Assembly: GCF_009930795.1 (NCBI RefSeq)
Contig: NZ_CP017146.1
Span: 3,224,001-3,288,000, forward strand
Direction: 5' to 3'
Origin: Marisediminicola antarctica
GTDB lineage: Bacteria > Actinomycetota > Actinomycetes > Actinomycetales > Microbacteriaceae
DNA: 64,000 bases
Position numbers and translations under genes: made by a program. Position 1 is the first letter of the stretch; each line of letters opens with the position of its first letter. Below are positions 18,353 to 27,103 of this stretch, in pieces. The notes under the pieces were generated by a model. That model worked only from the letters and a program-made list of their open reading frames with translations, had not been told where the DNA came from and did not search any database.

Positions 18353-21306
18353 AGCGCGCCTCCTCTGATGTCGATCGGATGCGGGTGTGGATGCGGATGC
18401 GGATGCGGGTGCGGCTGCGCGGGCGAGGAGAGGTCGACGTGCAGCATCGGGCGGGAGCGGGCAACGTGCCGGTCGGCGAGGTCGCGGGCGACCGGCGACC
18501 CGACGACGATGGTCGTCGTGTCGGCGGCGAGCCGGGAGACCGTCTCGAGGAACACGCGCGCGTCATCGTCCGAGGCGAAAGCCTCGAGCTGGTCCAGGAT
18601 GACGACGGGCGTGCCCTCGGCGACCGCGACTGCGGCGATCGCCGCGGAGCGCTCGAGCTGCGGGAGGGTGTCGACGATCGAGTCGGAGCTGATGGCGATG
18701 CCAGACGCCGCCCCGGCATCCGCGAGGGTCTGGTTGACCTGGTCGATCCAGCGGCGCGTCTGAGCGGCGATCGATCGCGCCCGGTACCAGGGCTGAGTGA
18801 GCCGGAGTCGCTCGGTGAGAAGACGGCCGTAGCTCACCGTGCTCCCCGTGCGGCTGCCGATGTCGGCGATCGCGACGAGGCGGCTGACCCCGGCCATCTC
18901 GGAGGGCAACGGGAGACCGGCCACCTGCGCGCGTCCGCTGACCGGCGAGACCCGGCCGGCGATGGTCGCCGCGACGACGCGGCGATCTGCCGGGTGCCCG
19001 CTCGCAAGAACGAGGCTGCCCGGCGGGATGCTGAGGCTGAGCGGGCTCACCCGGTAGCCGCCGGATCCGGCGACGAGCAGCTCGGCGCTGATCGCCGCGC
19101 CGCCCTGGGTCGCCGTCCAGTCGAGGCCATGGCGGTGCTCCCGCAGGCTCTCCCCCTCGATGTCCATGTTCGGCAGGGCTCGGCTGAGCCAGTTCGGCAA
19201 CCACCACGCCGACCGGCCGAGGAGGGTCATGATCGCGGGCACGAGCGTCATACGCACGAGGAAGGCGTCGAAGGCGATGCCGACGGCAAGTCCCAGGGCG
19301 ATCGGCTGGATCGTTCCCGTCCCCTCGGGCACGAACGCGAAGAACACGAAGAACATGATCAGTGCAGCGGCCGTGACGACTCGTGCCCCGTTGCCGAAGC
19401 CCCGCGCGACCGCGAACCTCGCGTCTCCGGTCTTCACGTACTCCTCGCGCATGCCTGAGACGAGGAAGACCTCGTAGTCCATCGCGAGGCCGAAGAGCAC
19501 CGCCATCAGCAGGATCGGCAGGAAGCTGATGATCGGGCCGGGGTTCTCGACGCCGATGAGCTCGCTGAGCCACCCCCACTGGAAGATCGCGACGACCACG
19601 CCGAACGACGCGATCACCGACAGGAGGAACCCGAGGGCCGCCTTGATCGGCACCAGCACGGAGCGGAAGACCATCATCAGCAGCACAATCGAGAGCCCGA
19701 CGACGATGAGCCCGAATGGCACGAGGGCATTGGTGAGCCGGTTCGAGATGTCGATTCCGACCGCGGTCGCGCCGGTCACAGCGATCGTCGTGCCGAACTC
19801 CTCCTCGATCTCCGGGGCGAGGTCGCGGATCGCCTGCACGAGCGCCTTCGTCTCCGCGGCATCCGGGGCGCTCTCGGGGGTGACCTGAATGATGGCCGTG
19901 ACCAGTCCGACATCCGGGATGCCCTGGCTCACGTTCGCTACGTCGTCGAGGCTGCGGAGCGTGGCGCCGATCCCGTCGAGGTCCTCGAGGATGTCTGTCG
20001 TCTGGGTGATGTCGACCGCGATGACGAGCGGACCGTTGAAGCCGGGGCCGAAGCCATCGCTCACGAGCTCGTAGGCCTCCCGCTGGGTGCTGCCTGCTGG
20101 CTCCGAGCCGCCGTCGGGCAGGTTCAGGTCGAGGCTGAGAGCCGGGATCGCGAGGGTGCCGAGGATGGCAACGACGCCGATCGTGGCGAGGATGGGGGCC
20201 TTCATCACGAGCCGGACCCAGCGCAGGCCCATGGCCGGCTTCGCGTTCGGGTCGTCGTGCGCGAGCGCTCGCCGGTGGGCGCGCGAGCCGGGCTTCGGGG
20301 CGAGGCGCCCCTTCGCCAGGCCGAGGATGGCGGGCAGGAGGGTGGTGGCGACGGCGATGGCGACGAGCACGGCGAAGGCCGCTCCGATGCCCATCACGCT
20401 GAGGAAGGGGATGCCGACGACGAGCAGCCCGAGGAGCGCGATGATGACGGTGATGCCCGCGAACACGACAGCACTGCCGGCGGTGCCGACGGCGATCCCG
20501 GCCGACTCTTCCGGATCCTCCCCCTCGGCTAGCTGGTTGCGATGCCGCGACAGGATGAAGAGCGAGTAGTCGATGCCGACCGCAAGCCCGATCATGAGGG
20601 CGAGCAGCGGCGCGGTGCTCGAGACGGTCGTGAAGGCCGACACCGCGGTGATGCCTCCGATCACGATCCCGACCCCGATGAGGGCGCTGAGCAGCGGCAT
20701 CCCCGCGGCGCGGAGCGATCCGAAGGTGATGAGTAGCACGAGTCCGGCGAAGATCACCCCGAACACCTCGGAGATCGTGATGCCGAAGGTGTTGTCCTGG
20801 AACACCTGGCCGCCGTATTCGACCCGGAGCCCCGCCTCCTCGCCGATGCCGGACGTGCCGGTGAGGTCGTCGAGCATGGCCGGGGTGACCTCCTCCGACC
20901 TGCCCTCGAACTGCACCTGGACCCGGGCCATCTGCTCGTCGTCGGTGACTGCGACGCCCGCGTACTCGTCGAACGGCCCGATGGCGGAGTCGATCCCGTC
21001 GACGGCGGCGATGCTCGACACCATCTCCGCGATCGGCTCCGCGAAGCGTTCGTCGGTGATCGAGGAGCCGTCCGGCGCCACGAGGATCGCCTGGGCACTC
21101 GCGCCCGCGACCTGGGGGAACACTGCATCGAGCCGGTCCAGGGCATCCTGCGATTCGGTCCCCGGGATCGCGAACGACTCCTGGGTTTGGCCGCCGAGGG
21201 CGAATCCGCCCCCGAGGATGCCGACGAAGAGCACGAGCCAGACGCCGATGACGGGCCAGGCCCGCCGGTAGGAGAAGCGTCCGAGGCGGTAGAGGAGGGT
21301 GGCCAT
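18349..21306 (-). CDS. MMPL/RND transporter fused to a degenerate ABC-ATPase-like domain
   Basis: The protein has 985 residues. About 1-735 is a complete MMPL transporter: helix near 17-38, a periplasmic loop, five helices, then the same again, with GLAVGIDYSLFILSRHR and LFGLAMDYEVFLVSGMREE as the duplicated MMPL motifs. About 755-965 looks like an ABC nucleotide-binding domain without working motifs. The Walker A position reads SGHPADRRVV. A signature-like LPQLERSAAIAAVAVA precedes VVILDQ, where Walker B would be. The tail holds a run of His-Pro pairs encoded by hexamer repeats at about 18376-18416. It is probably a proton-driven lipid or drug exporter. Confidence 0.88.
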   Translation of the reverse strand: MATLLYRLGRFSYRRAWPVIGVWLVLFVGILGGGFALGGQTQESFAIPGTESQDALDRLDAVFPQVAGASAQAILVAPDGSSITDERFAEPIAEMVSSIAAVDGIDSAIGPFDEYAGVAVTDDEQMARVQVQFEGRSEEVTPAMLDDLTGTSGIGEEAGLRVEYGGQVFQDNTFGITISEVFGVIFAGLVLLITFGSLRAAGMPLLSALIGVGIVIGGITAVSAFTTVSSTAPLLALMIGLAVGIDYSLFILSRHRNQLAEGEDPEESAGIAVGTAGSAVVFAGITVIIALLGLLVVGIPFLSVMGIGAAFAVLVAIAVATTLLPAILGLAKGRLAPKPGSRAHRRALAHDDPNAKPAMGLRWVRLVMKAPILATIGVVAILGTLAIPALSLDLNLPDGGSEPAGSTQREAYELVSDGFGPGFNGPLVIAVDITQTTDILEDLDGIGATLRSLDDVANVSQGIPDVGLVTAIIQVTPESAPDAAETKALVQAIRDLAPEIEEEFGTTIAVTGATAVGIDISNRLTNALVPFGLIVVGLSIVLLMMVFRSVLVPIKAALGFLLSVIASFGVVVAIFQWGWLSELIGVENPGPIISFLPILLMAVLFGLAMDYEVFLVSGMREEYVKTGDARFAVARGFGNGARVVTAAALIMFFVFFAFVPEGTGTIQPIALGLAVGIAFDAFLVRMTLVPAIMTLLGRSAWWLPNWLSRALPNMDIEGESLREHRHGLDWTATQGGAAISAELLVAGSGGYRVSPLSLSIPPGSLVLASGHPADRRVVAATIAGRVSPVSGRAQVAGLPLPSEMAGVSRLVAIADIGSRTGSTVSYGRLLTERLRLTQPWYRARSIAAQTRRWIDQVNQTLADAGAASGIAISSDSIVDTLPQLERSAAIAAVAVAEGTPVVILDQLEAFASDDDARVFLETVSRLAADTTTIVVGSPVARDLADRHVARSRPMLHVDLSSPAQPHPHPHPHPHPHPIDIRGGAL

Positions 21307-21325
21307 GTCGGTTCGGGTCCGTTTC

Positions 21326-21889
21326 TCAGTCGCCCTGGCGCACGCCGATTGGCGCCAACAGTTCGGTCAGGATGGTGATCAGCGCAGTCTTGGCCTCGCC
21401 GATCGGGGCGGCCTCAAGTCCGAGCGACTGCTCGGTGCAGAGCATGTAGGCCGCGCCGCCGAGCGAGATCGCAAAGCGCATCTCCTCCTCGACGGATGCC
21501 GTGGTGGAGGTGACGTGGGTCGCCAGCCGGCGCACGAGGTCGTTGGCTCTGTCGACGACCGGAACATCGACGAGCGACGGGCCCTGGTTGATGAACATGT
21601 TCACCTCGAGGCGGTGTGCGAACAGGAAATCCACGAACCGGTCGAGGAACGCCCCGAGAAACTGGGTCGTGAACGGGGTCGACTCGAGCTCGGCGAGGAT
21701 CGACTCCAGTTCGTCGATCGCGGGCCGGATGGCGGCGTCGAGCAGGATCTCCTTCGATCCGAAGTGGTACAGCACGGCCGATTTCGACAACCCCGCGGCA
21801 TCCGCGATTCTGTGGATTGATGTTCCCGCGTATCCGGCAGTCGAAAACTCGGTGAGCGCGATTTCTCGCAGATCGCTGGCGCTGGACAT
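21326..21889 (-). CDS. TetR-family repressor of the MMPL-YhgE operon
   Basis: The protein has 187 residues. The N-terminal HTH (about 8-52) contains YAGTSIHRIADAAGLSKSAVLYHFGSKE, a clear TetR signature. The rest is a helical ligand-binding domain. It ends 19 bp before the MMPL gene on the same strand, so regulator, transporter and YhgE form one operon. A perfect palindrome lies 15-28 bp upstream of its ATG, and an imperfect one next to it, consistent with self-repression. The ligand is unknown. Confidence 0.92.
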   Translation of the reverse strand: MSSASDLREIALTEFSTAGYAGTSIHRIADAAGLSKSAVLYHFGSKEILLDAAIRPAIDELESILAELESTPFTTQFLGAFLDRFVDFLFAHRLEVNMFINQGPSLVDVPVVDRANDLVRRLATHVTSTTASVEEEMRFAISLGGAAYMLCTEQSLGLEAAPIGEAKTALITILTELLAPIGVRQGD

Positions 21890-21903
21890 CCCCCGAGATT
21901 ATC

Positions 21904-21936
21904 TGACCGATCGGTCAGGGACTGTCCGGTCGGTCA
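21904..21936. promoter_or_regulatory. Double TetR-type operator
   Basis: TGACCGATCGGTCA (21904-21917) is a perfect 14-bp palindrome. TGTCCGGTCGGTCA (21923-21936) is a second imperfect copy of the same TGnCCGnnCGGnCA pattern. Their centres are 19 bp apart. They lie directly upstream of the tetR start codon and could also influence the divergent small gene at 22003. Confidence 0.75.
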
Positions 21937-22002
21937 GTTTCTCGGCTTTTTCGCAGGGATCGAACGGGGTAGCGTTGAATTCTCACGATCTCTGGAGGTC
22001 CC

Positions 22003-22179
22003 GTGCGCAAGTTCATTTTCAGCAGCAGCGTCATCAGCGCGCTGTTCAGCGGCTGGAGCACGCTGCAGATGACCAGGCAGGGGCCGCGCGACTGGCGCGT
22101 GGCGCTCATGTGGGTCAGCTGGGCGCTGTCGCTCGCGATCGCGATCGGAACAGTTCTCGACGAGGCGAACGAGGACTGA
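22003..22179 (+). CDS. 58-residue single-helix membrane protein
   Basis: The reading frame begins GTG CGC AAG TTC at 22003 and ends TGA at 22177-22179. A strong TGGAGGT lies five bases upstream of the start. The product has a basic N-terminal half (through RQGPRDWR) and one membrane helix at about residues 31-51, then an acidic tail. No family is recognised. It is divergent from the TetR gene and shares its promoter region. It is convergent with the next gene, with only three bases between stops. The Shine-Dalgarno and coding bias support it being real. Confidence 0.6.
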   Translation: MRKFIFSSSVISALFSGWSTLQMTRQGPRDWRVALMWVSWALSLAIAIGTVLDEANED

Positions 22180-22182
22180 CCC

Positions 22183-22809
22183 TCACCTGATCGCGGCCAT
22201 GATGCCGGCGTAGGAGGGAACCGCGATCGAGAGGAACCCGAGCACGAGCAGCGCGCGGGTCAGCAGCGCGTGACGCTCGAACCAGGACAGCTTGCTGCCG
22301 TGGTCGCGTCGCACCTCGCGCCAGGTCAGCACCTCGTTCGGCGCGTGAACCGGTACCGAGTAGAAGCTCGTGATGCGCGTCAGGTCGGCGCGGTGCCAGA
22401 GCTGGCCCCGCAACCGCAGCACTGTGCGCCCGTCGGCGTCAAGCATGAACAGCTGGTGCGAGATCTCGTTGCTCAGCGAATCGAACACCTGGATCACGAT
22501 GACGGACGCCACCAGGTCGACCGGCGTGAACACTACCCTGCCCAAATAGGCGCGCTCGCGGATGCCATCGGGGGCGAGTGCGACGCCAGCTCCCTTCAGC
22601 CGTTGCCCCACCGCAGCGAACAACAGCAACAGCCCGATGTGGGCGGCGAGAAACGGCACCCAGCGCCCGTCGTGCATGGTGAGCACGTAGAGGGTCAGGA
22701 ACAGCGGGATCGTGATGGCGAACCAGATGACCCAGGCGGCCGACCAGAGGTTCTGCTTGGGCCGGAAGACGTGGGACCCCTCGCCGTGGTGTAGCACCCC
22801 CAAGCCCAT
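22183..22809 (-). CDS. Membrane protein of unknown function, PH-like soluble domain
   Basis: The protein has 208 residues. Two membrane helices lie at about 22-43 and 50-68. A soluble middle (about 75-180) carries short beta-strand-like stretches (VFTPVDLVASVIVIQVFD, RTVLRLRGQLWHRADL), reminiscent of bacterial PH-domain membrane proteins. A final helix lies at about 183-205. The start is set at ATG 22809 because GGGGGG precedes it by a few bases; an ATG seven codons upstream has no such site. The PH-like idea is an inference from pattern only. Confidence 0.65.
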   Translation of the reverse strand: MGLGVLHHGEGSHVFRPKQNLWSAAWVIWFAITIPLFLTLYVLTMHDGRWVPFLAAHIGLLLLFAAVGQRLKGAGVALAPDGIRERAYLGRVVFTPVDLVASVIVIQVFDSLSNEISHQLFMLDADGRTVLRLRGQLWHRADLTRITSFYSVPVHAPNEVLTWREVRRDHGSKLSWFERHALLTRALLVLGFLSIAVPSYAGIMAAIR

Positions 22810-22896
22810 GCTCCCCCCTTCCCATCGCATCCTATTGGGCAGAGGGTGCCAAGAGTGCCGCGAGAGGGATGCACCCGCGCGGGGGCATTTGAGTCC

Positions 22897-24117
22897 CTAA
22901 GCCGTGCGCCCGTCACTTCCCTCGTCGGGCTCCTCCGCCGGGAGCGAGATAGTACCCGTGAAGTTGCCGGCCCGGGCCTTGGCGTCCTCGTCCCCGGTGA
23001 ACAGTCCGCCCCCACGGGCGGTCGTCCCTGTGTGTTTGGTGGGCTCGGGCTGTGCCGTTACCGGATGCCGATCCGCCGGGGCATCCGGCCGGCTGAGCTG
23101 CACCCGGTCGCGCGGCACCGACTCGGGGCTCTCGCGGGTGAGCCACGCCACGATCTCCTCGCGCACGAGGCAGCGCAGGTCGAACAGGGTTGGGGCGTCG
23201 ACGGCAGTCACGAGGATCCGCACGCGCACGTACCCGCCGACGGCATCCGTGACCTGCAGCACCGACACCCGGCCGTCCCACAGTTCGGTGCCGGCGAGGA
23301 TGCGGGTCAGCTCCTCCCGGATGCGGTCGGGCGAGACAGTCCAGTCGAGATCGAACTCGACGGCGCCGAGCAGTTCGGAGGTTCGCCTCGTCCAGTTCTG
23401 GAAGGGGTTCGTCGTGAACCAGGTCGACGGCAGCACGAGGCGCCGGTCGTCCCATAGGTGCACGACGATGTAGGTGAGGGTGATCTCCTCGATCCGTCCC
23501 CACTCCTCCTCCACCACGACGACGTCGTCGATGCGGATCGCGTCGCTGAAGGCGAGCTGGATCCCCGCGAAGACGTTGGCGAGGCTCGACTGGGCCGCGA
23601 GTCCCGCGACGATGCTGAGGAGTCCGGCCGAGGCGAGGATGCTCGCGCCGAGGGCTTCGACGCCGGGGAAGCTCAGCAGGATCGCGCCGAGGGCGAGGAT
23701 GACCACGACCACGACCGTGAGCCGGCGCAGAAGCGCCATCTGAGTCTGCATCCGCCGGGCGACGCGGTTGTCAGGCACGTCGAGCCGGTAGCGGCCGAGG
23801 CCCAGGTCCTCAAGGAAAATCGCGGCGGCGCCGATGAGCCACGCCACCGAAATGATGAAGGCGACTCGGAAGCCGAGGGTCACCACAAACCGCCAGTCTC
23901 CGTCCGGCAGCGTGAGTTCGACCGCGATCCAGACGAGAGCGACCGTGAGGGTGATGCGGAACGGGATGCGCGCGCGCGCCACGAGCACCTTGGGCCAGGC
24001 CTTGCGCCGCCCGGCGAGCCGCAGGGCGAGCGCGGCAACCGCGGTGATGACGATGGCTGCGGCAACCGCGGCGACGACGGCGACTGCCACCTCGAGCAAC
24101 GGGCTCAGTTCTGGCAT
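22897..24117 (-). CDS. MscS-family mechanosensitive channel
   Basis: The protein has 406 residues. Four membrane helices precede residue about 190. The pore-lining helix is LGASILASAGLLSIVAGLAAQSSLANVFAGIQL, followed by the beta domain (IRIDDVVVVEEEWGRIEEITLTYIVVHLWDDRRLVLPSTWF). The C-terminal 70 residues are disordered and charged. Such channels release solutes during hypo-osmotic shock. The start is ATG 24117 with GAGGAA upstream; an in-frame start 12 codons earlier has none. Confidence 0.92.
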   Translation of the reverse strand: MPELSPLLEVAVAVVAAVAAAIVITAVAALALRLAGRRKAWPKVLVARARIPFRITLTVALVWIAVELTLPDGDWRFVVTLGFRVAFIISVAWLIGAAAIFLEDLGLGRYRLDVPDNRVARRMQTQMALLRRLTVVVVVILALGAILLSFPGVEALGASILASAGLLSIVAGLAAQSSLANVFAGIQLAFSDAIRIDDVVVVEEEWGRIEEITLTYIVVHLWDDRRLVLPSTWFTTNPFQNWTRRTSELLGAVEFDLDWTVSPDRIREELTRILAGTELWDGRVSVLQVTDAVGGYVRVRILVTAVDAPTLFDLRCLVREEIVAWLTRESPESVPRDRVQLSRPDAPADRHPVTAQPEPTKHTGTTARGGGLFTGDEDAKARAGNFTGTISLPAEEPDEGSDGRTA

Positions 24118-24172
24118 GGCGGTTCCTCTTCGGTCGGATCGTGCGATGGGCACGCGACCATTAAACCGGGAC

Positions 24173-24934
24173 TCAGGCGAGGAACCCGCGCAGCAGGGCC
24201 GCGGACCCGTCGAGGTGCTCCCGCATAGTGCTCTCAGCGAGCTCGGCGTCGCCGGTGAGGATCGCGATCACGATCGCCTGGTGCTGCTGGTTGGAGTGCG
24301 CGATGTTGGGCTCGAGCAGCGGGATCCGGTCGAGCAGGTCGTTCACCCGCGTGCGGTTGTCGGCGATGAGCGGTACGAGCGATGGCGAGCCGGCGAGCTC
24401 AGCGATGGTGAGGTGCAGCCGGGAGTCCAGCCGCCGGTAGTCGTCGCCCACCGGCGAGGCGGCGGTCTCCTGCAGACGCGTCCACAGCATGTCGCGCTCG
24501 GCCGCCGCCAGGGGTCGGGCGGCGGATGCGCGCGCACCGCCCGTCTCGAGGATCTCGCGCAGGCCCAGCACGTCGTCGATCTCGGCCGCCGTGATCTCCT
24601 CGTGCGGCGGCGCCGCCTCCTCGACCGCGTTCGCGACCCCGCGCGGCGGCAGGGACTCGCACACGAAGGTGCCTCCGTACCTTCCCCGCTTCGACACCAC
24701 GAAGCCCGCGTCGGCGAGCGACCTGATCGCCTCGCGCACGGTGTCGCGGCTCACCGCGAAGCGGGCGGCCAGGTCGCGTTCGGGCGGCAGCGCCTCGCCG
24801 GGCGCGACGATGCCGAGGCGGATCGCCTGCAGCAGACGCGCGACGGTGTCCTCGAACGCATTGCCGGCCCGCACCGGCCGGAACAGCGCGTCGTCGGCGA
24901 CCGTCGGATGCAGCTCTCCCCCGGGATCGGACAT
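24173..24934 (-). CDS. FadR-subfamily GntR transcriptional regulator
   Basis: The protein has 253 residues. A winged HTH (about 28-92) contains ALPPERDLAARFAVSRDTVREAIRSLADAGFVVSKRGRYGGTFV. A helical FCD ligand domain (about 110-250) has probable metal-binding residues in DSRLHLTIAELAGS and the His of TMREHLDGS. It starts two bases after the SDR gene and closes the amine-catabolism operon, so it is the likely local regulator. Its effector might be the amine or a glutamylated intermediate (inferred). Confidence 0.88.
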   Translation of the reverse strand: MSDPGGELHPTVADDALFRPVRAGNAFEDTVARLLQAIRLGIVAPGEALPPERDLAARFAVSRDTVREAIRSLADAGFVVSKRGRYGGTFVCESLPPRGVANAVEEAAPPHEEITAAEIDDVLGLREILETGGARASAARPLAAAERDMLWTRLQETAASPVGDDYRRLDSRLHLTIAELAGSPSLVPLIADNRTRVNDLLDRIPLLEPNIAHSNQQHQAIVIAILTGDAELAESTMREHLDGSAALLRGFLA

Positions 24935-24936
24935 GT

Positions 24937-25725
24937 CTACAAGGGTGTCACGTAGGCGGCACTGATGCCGCCGTCGACCATGAACGTTGTCGCGGTCATG
25001 AACGAGGAATCGTCGCTCGCGAGGAACGCCACGGCGGCCGCGAGCTCGTCGGCACGGGCGAACCGGCCAATGGGGATGTGAACGAGGCGCCGTTGCGCGC
25101 GCTCGGTATCCTTCGCGAACAGCTCGCGCAGCAGCGGGGTGTCGACGGGGCCGGGGCACAGGGCGTTCACCCGGATGCCCTGCCTGGCAAACTGCACGCC
25201 GAGTTCGCGGCTCATCGCGAGCACCCCGCCCTTCGATGCGGTGTACGAGATCTGGCTCGTGGACGACCCCATCACGGCGACGAAGGAGGCGGTGTTGATG
25301 ATCGAGCCGCTGCGCTGCGGCACCATGTAGCGCAGCGCCGCGCGGCAGCACAGATACACCGACTTGAGGTTGACGTCCTGCACCTTCTGCCAGGCCGGCA
25401 GCTCGGTGGTCTCGATCGAGTCGTCGTCGGGCGGTGAGATGCCGGCGTTGTTGAAGGCGATGTCGACCGATCCGTACTCCTCGTCCGCCGCCGCGAACAG
25501 CTTGTCGACCTGGGCCTCGTCGGTCACGTCGACCTGCACGAAGATACCGCCGGCCTCCTTGGCCGCAGCGGTGCCGGTCGCGACGTCGAGGTCGCCGATC
25601 ACGACCTTCGCGCCCTCGGCCGCGAGGCGCCGCGCCGTCGCGAGGCCGATTCCGCTCGCGCCGCCGGTGATGACCGCCACCCGACCGGCGAGGCGCTGGG
25701 TGAGATCGAGAGGTGTGACTGTCAT
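24937..25725 (-). CDS. Short-chain dehydrogenase/reductase (3-oxoacyl reductase type)
   Basis: The protein has 262 residues. The NAD(P) motif TGGASGIGLATA lies near residue 20, and NNAG near 93. The catalytic Ser is in NTASFVAVMG, and Tyr/Lys in YTASKGG (about 160). A classical SDR ending with DGGIS follows. The start is ATG 25725 with AGGAG upstream, 13 bp after the aldehyde dehydrogenase. Its substrate in this cluster is unclear. It may act on an alcohol or hydroxy intermediate of the glutamylated amine route. Confidence 0.9.
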   Translation of the reverse strand: MTVTPLDLTQRLAGRVAVITGGASGIGLATARRLAAEGAKVVIGDLDVATGTAAAKEAGGIFVQVDVTDEAQVDKLFAAADEEYGSVDIAFNNAGISPPDDDSIETTELPAWQKVQDVNLKSVYLCCRAALRYMVPQRSGSIINTASFVAVMGSSTSQISYTASKGGVLAMSRELGVQFARQGIRVNALCPGPVDTPLLRELFAKDTERAQRRLVHIPIGRFARADELAAAVAFLASDDSSFMTATTFMVDGGISAAYVTPL

Positions 25726-25738
25726 GGCTTCTCCTGGT

Positions 25739-27103
25739 TCAATCGACGGTCGAGATGAAGACGTTCTTGGTCTCGGTGAACGCCTCCGCGGCATCCGGCC
25801 CGAGCTCCCGCCCGAGTCCGCTCTGCTTGAACCCGCCGAACGGGGTCGAGTAGCGCACCGAGGAGTTGGAGTTGACCGAGAGGTTGCCGGCCGCGATACC
25901 GCGCGAGACGCGCAGGGCGCGGCCGAGATCGCGGGTCCAGACCGAGCCAGAGAGACCGTACTGGCTCGCGTTGGCCATCCTGATCGCGTCGGCTTCGTCG
26001 TCGAAGGCCTGCACCGTGACGACGGGGCCGAAGATCTCGTCGGTGACCGTGCGGTCGGTGTCGGATGCCGGCAGCAGAACGGTCGGTGGGAACCAGAAGC
26101 CGGGGCCGGCGGGCGCGCTGCCGCGGAAGGCGACGCTCGCGTCATCGGGAACGTAGGCCGCGACCGAATCGAAGTGGGTGCGTGAGACGAGCGGTCCCAT
26201 CTCCGTGTCGGCGTCGCCGGGCTGGCCCACCTTCACGGCCTTCACCGCGGGCTCGAGCAGCTCGAGGAACCGGTCGAACACGCTCCGCTGCACCAGGATC
26301 CGGCTGCGCGCGCAGCAGTCCTGGCCGGCGTTCTCGAACACGGAGTAGGGGGCGGTCGCTGCGGCCTTCTCGAGGTCGGAGTCGGCGAACACCACGTTGG
26401 CGCTCTTGCCACCGAGCTCGAGCGTGACTGCCTTGACCTGCTCCGAGCATCCGGCCATCACGTGCTTGCCGACCTTGGTCGAACCGGTGAAGACGATCTT
26501 GCCGACCCCGGGGTGCGTGACGAACCGCTCGCCGACGACCGACCCCGTGCCGGGCAGCACCTGGAACAGGCCGGCAGGCAGCCCCGCCTGGAGTGCGAGC
26601 TCGCCGAGCCGGATCGCGGTGAGCGGGGTCCATTCCGCGGGCTTCAGCACGACGGCGTTGCCTGCGGCGAGCGCGGGTGCGAACCCCCAGCTCGCAATCG
26701 TCATCGGAAAGTTCCACGGCACGATGATGCCGACGACCCCGATCGGCTCGAGGAAGGTCACGTTGATGCCGCCGGCGACGGGGATCTGCTGGCCGAGCAT
26801 CCGCTCGGGGGCGGCGGCGTAGTAGTTCAGCACGTCGCGCACGTGGCCGGCCTCCCAGCGCGCCTGCCCGATCGGATGCCCGGAGTTCGTCACCTCGAGG
26901 GCCGCAAGGCTATCGATCGCGCCGTCGACGGCGGCCGCGAACCGGCGCAGCGCGGCGGCGCGATCGGCGGGCGCGAGTGCGGCCCAGCCGACCTGGGCGA
27001 GTGTCGCCCGCGCGATCGCCTCGTCGACCTGCTCGAGCGTTGTGTGCTCGATCGTGCCGATCACGGTCTCGTCGGCCGGGTTGATAAGTGTTGTGGTGGT
27101 CAT
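25739..27103 (-). CDS. NAD-dependent aldehyde dehydrogenase
   Basis: The protein has 454 residues of the ALDH superfamily. PWNFPMTIASWGFAPALAAGNAVVLKPAEWTPL lies near residue 130. The catalytic Glu is in LELGGKSANVV (about 230), and the catalytic Cys in FENAGQDCCARSR (about 265). It overlaps the hydrolase gene by four bases. By analogy with the gamma-glutamyl (Puu-type) pathways it would oxidise the gamma-glutamyl aldehyde. The ethanolamine assignment of the cluster is inferred from the permease. Confidence 0.92.
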   Translation of the reverse strand: MTTTTLINPADETVIGTIEHTTLEQVDEAIARATLAQVGWAALAPADRAAALRRFAAAVDGAIDSLAALEVTNSGHPIGQARWEAGHVRDVLNYYAAAPERMLGQQIPVAGGINVTFLEPIGVVGIIVPWNFPMTIASWGFAPALAAGNAVVLKPAEWTPLTAIRLGELALQAGLPAGLFQVLPGTGSVVGERFVTHPGVGKIVFTGSTKVGKHVMAGCSEQVKAVTLELGGKSANVVFADSDLEKAAATAPYSVFENAGQDCCARSRILVQRSVFDRFLELLEPAVKAVKVGQPGDADTEMGPLVSRTHFDSVAAYVPDDASVAFRGSAPAGPGFWFPPTVLLPASDTDRTVTDEIFGPVVTVQAFDDEADAIRMANASQYGLSGSVWTRDLGRALRVSRGIAAGNLSVNSNSSVRYSTPFGGFKQSGLGRELGPDAAEAFTETKNVFISTVD

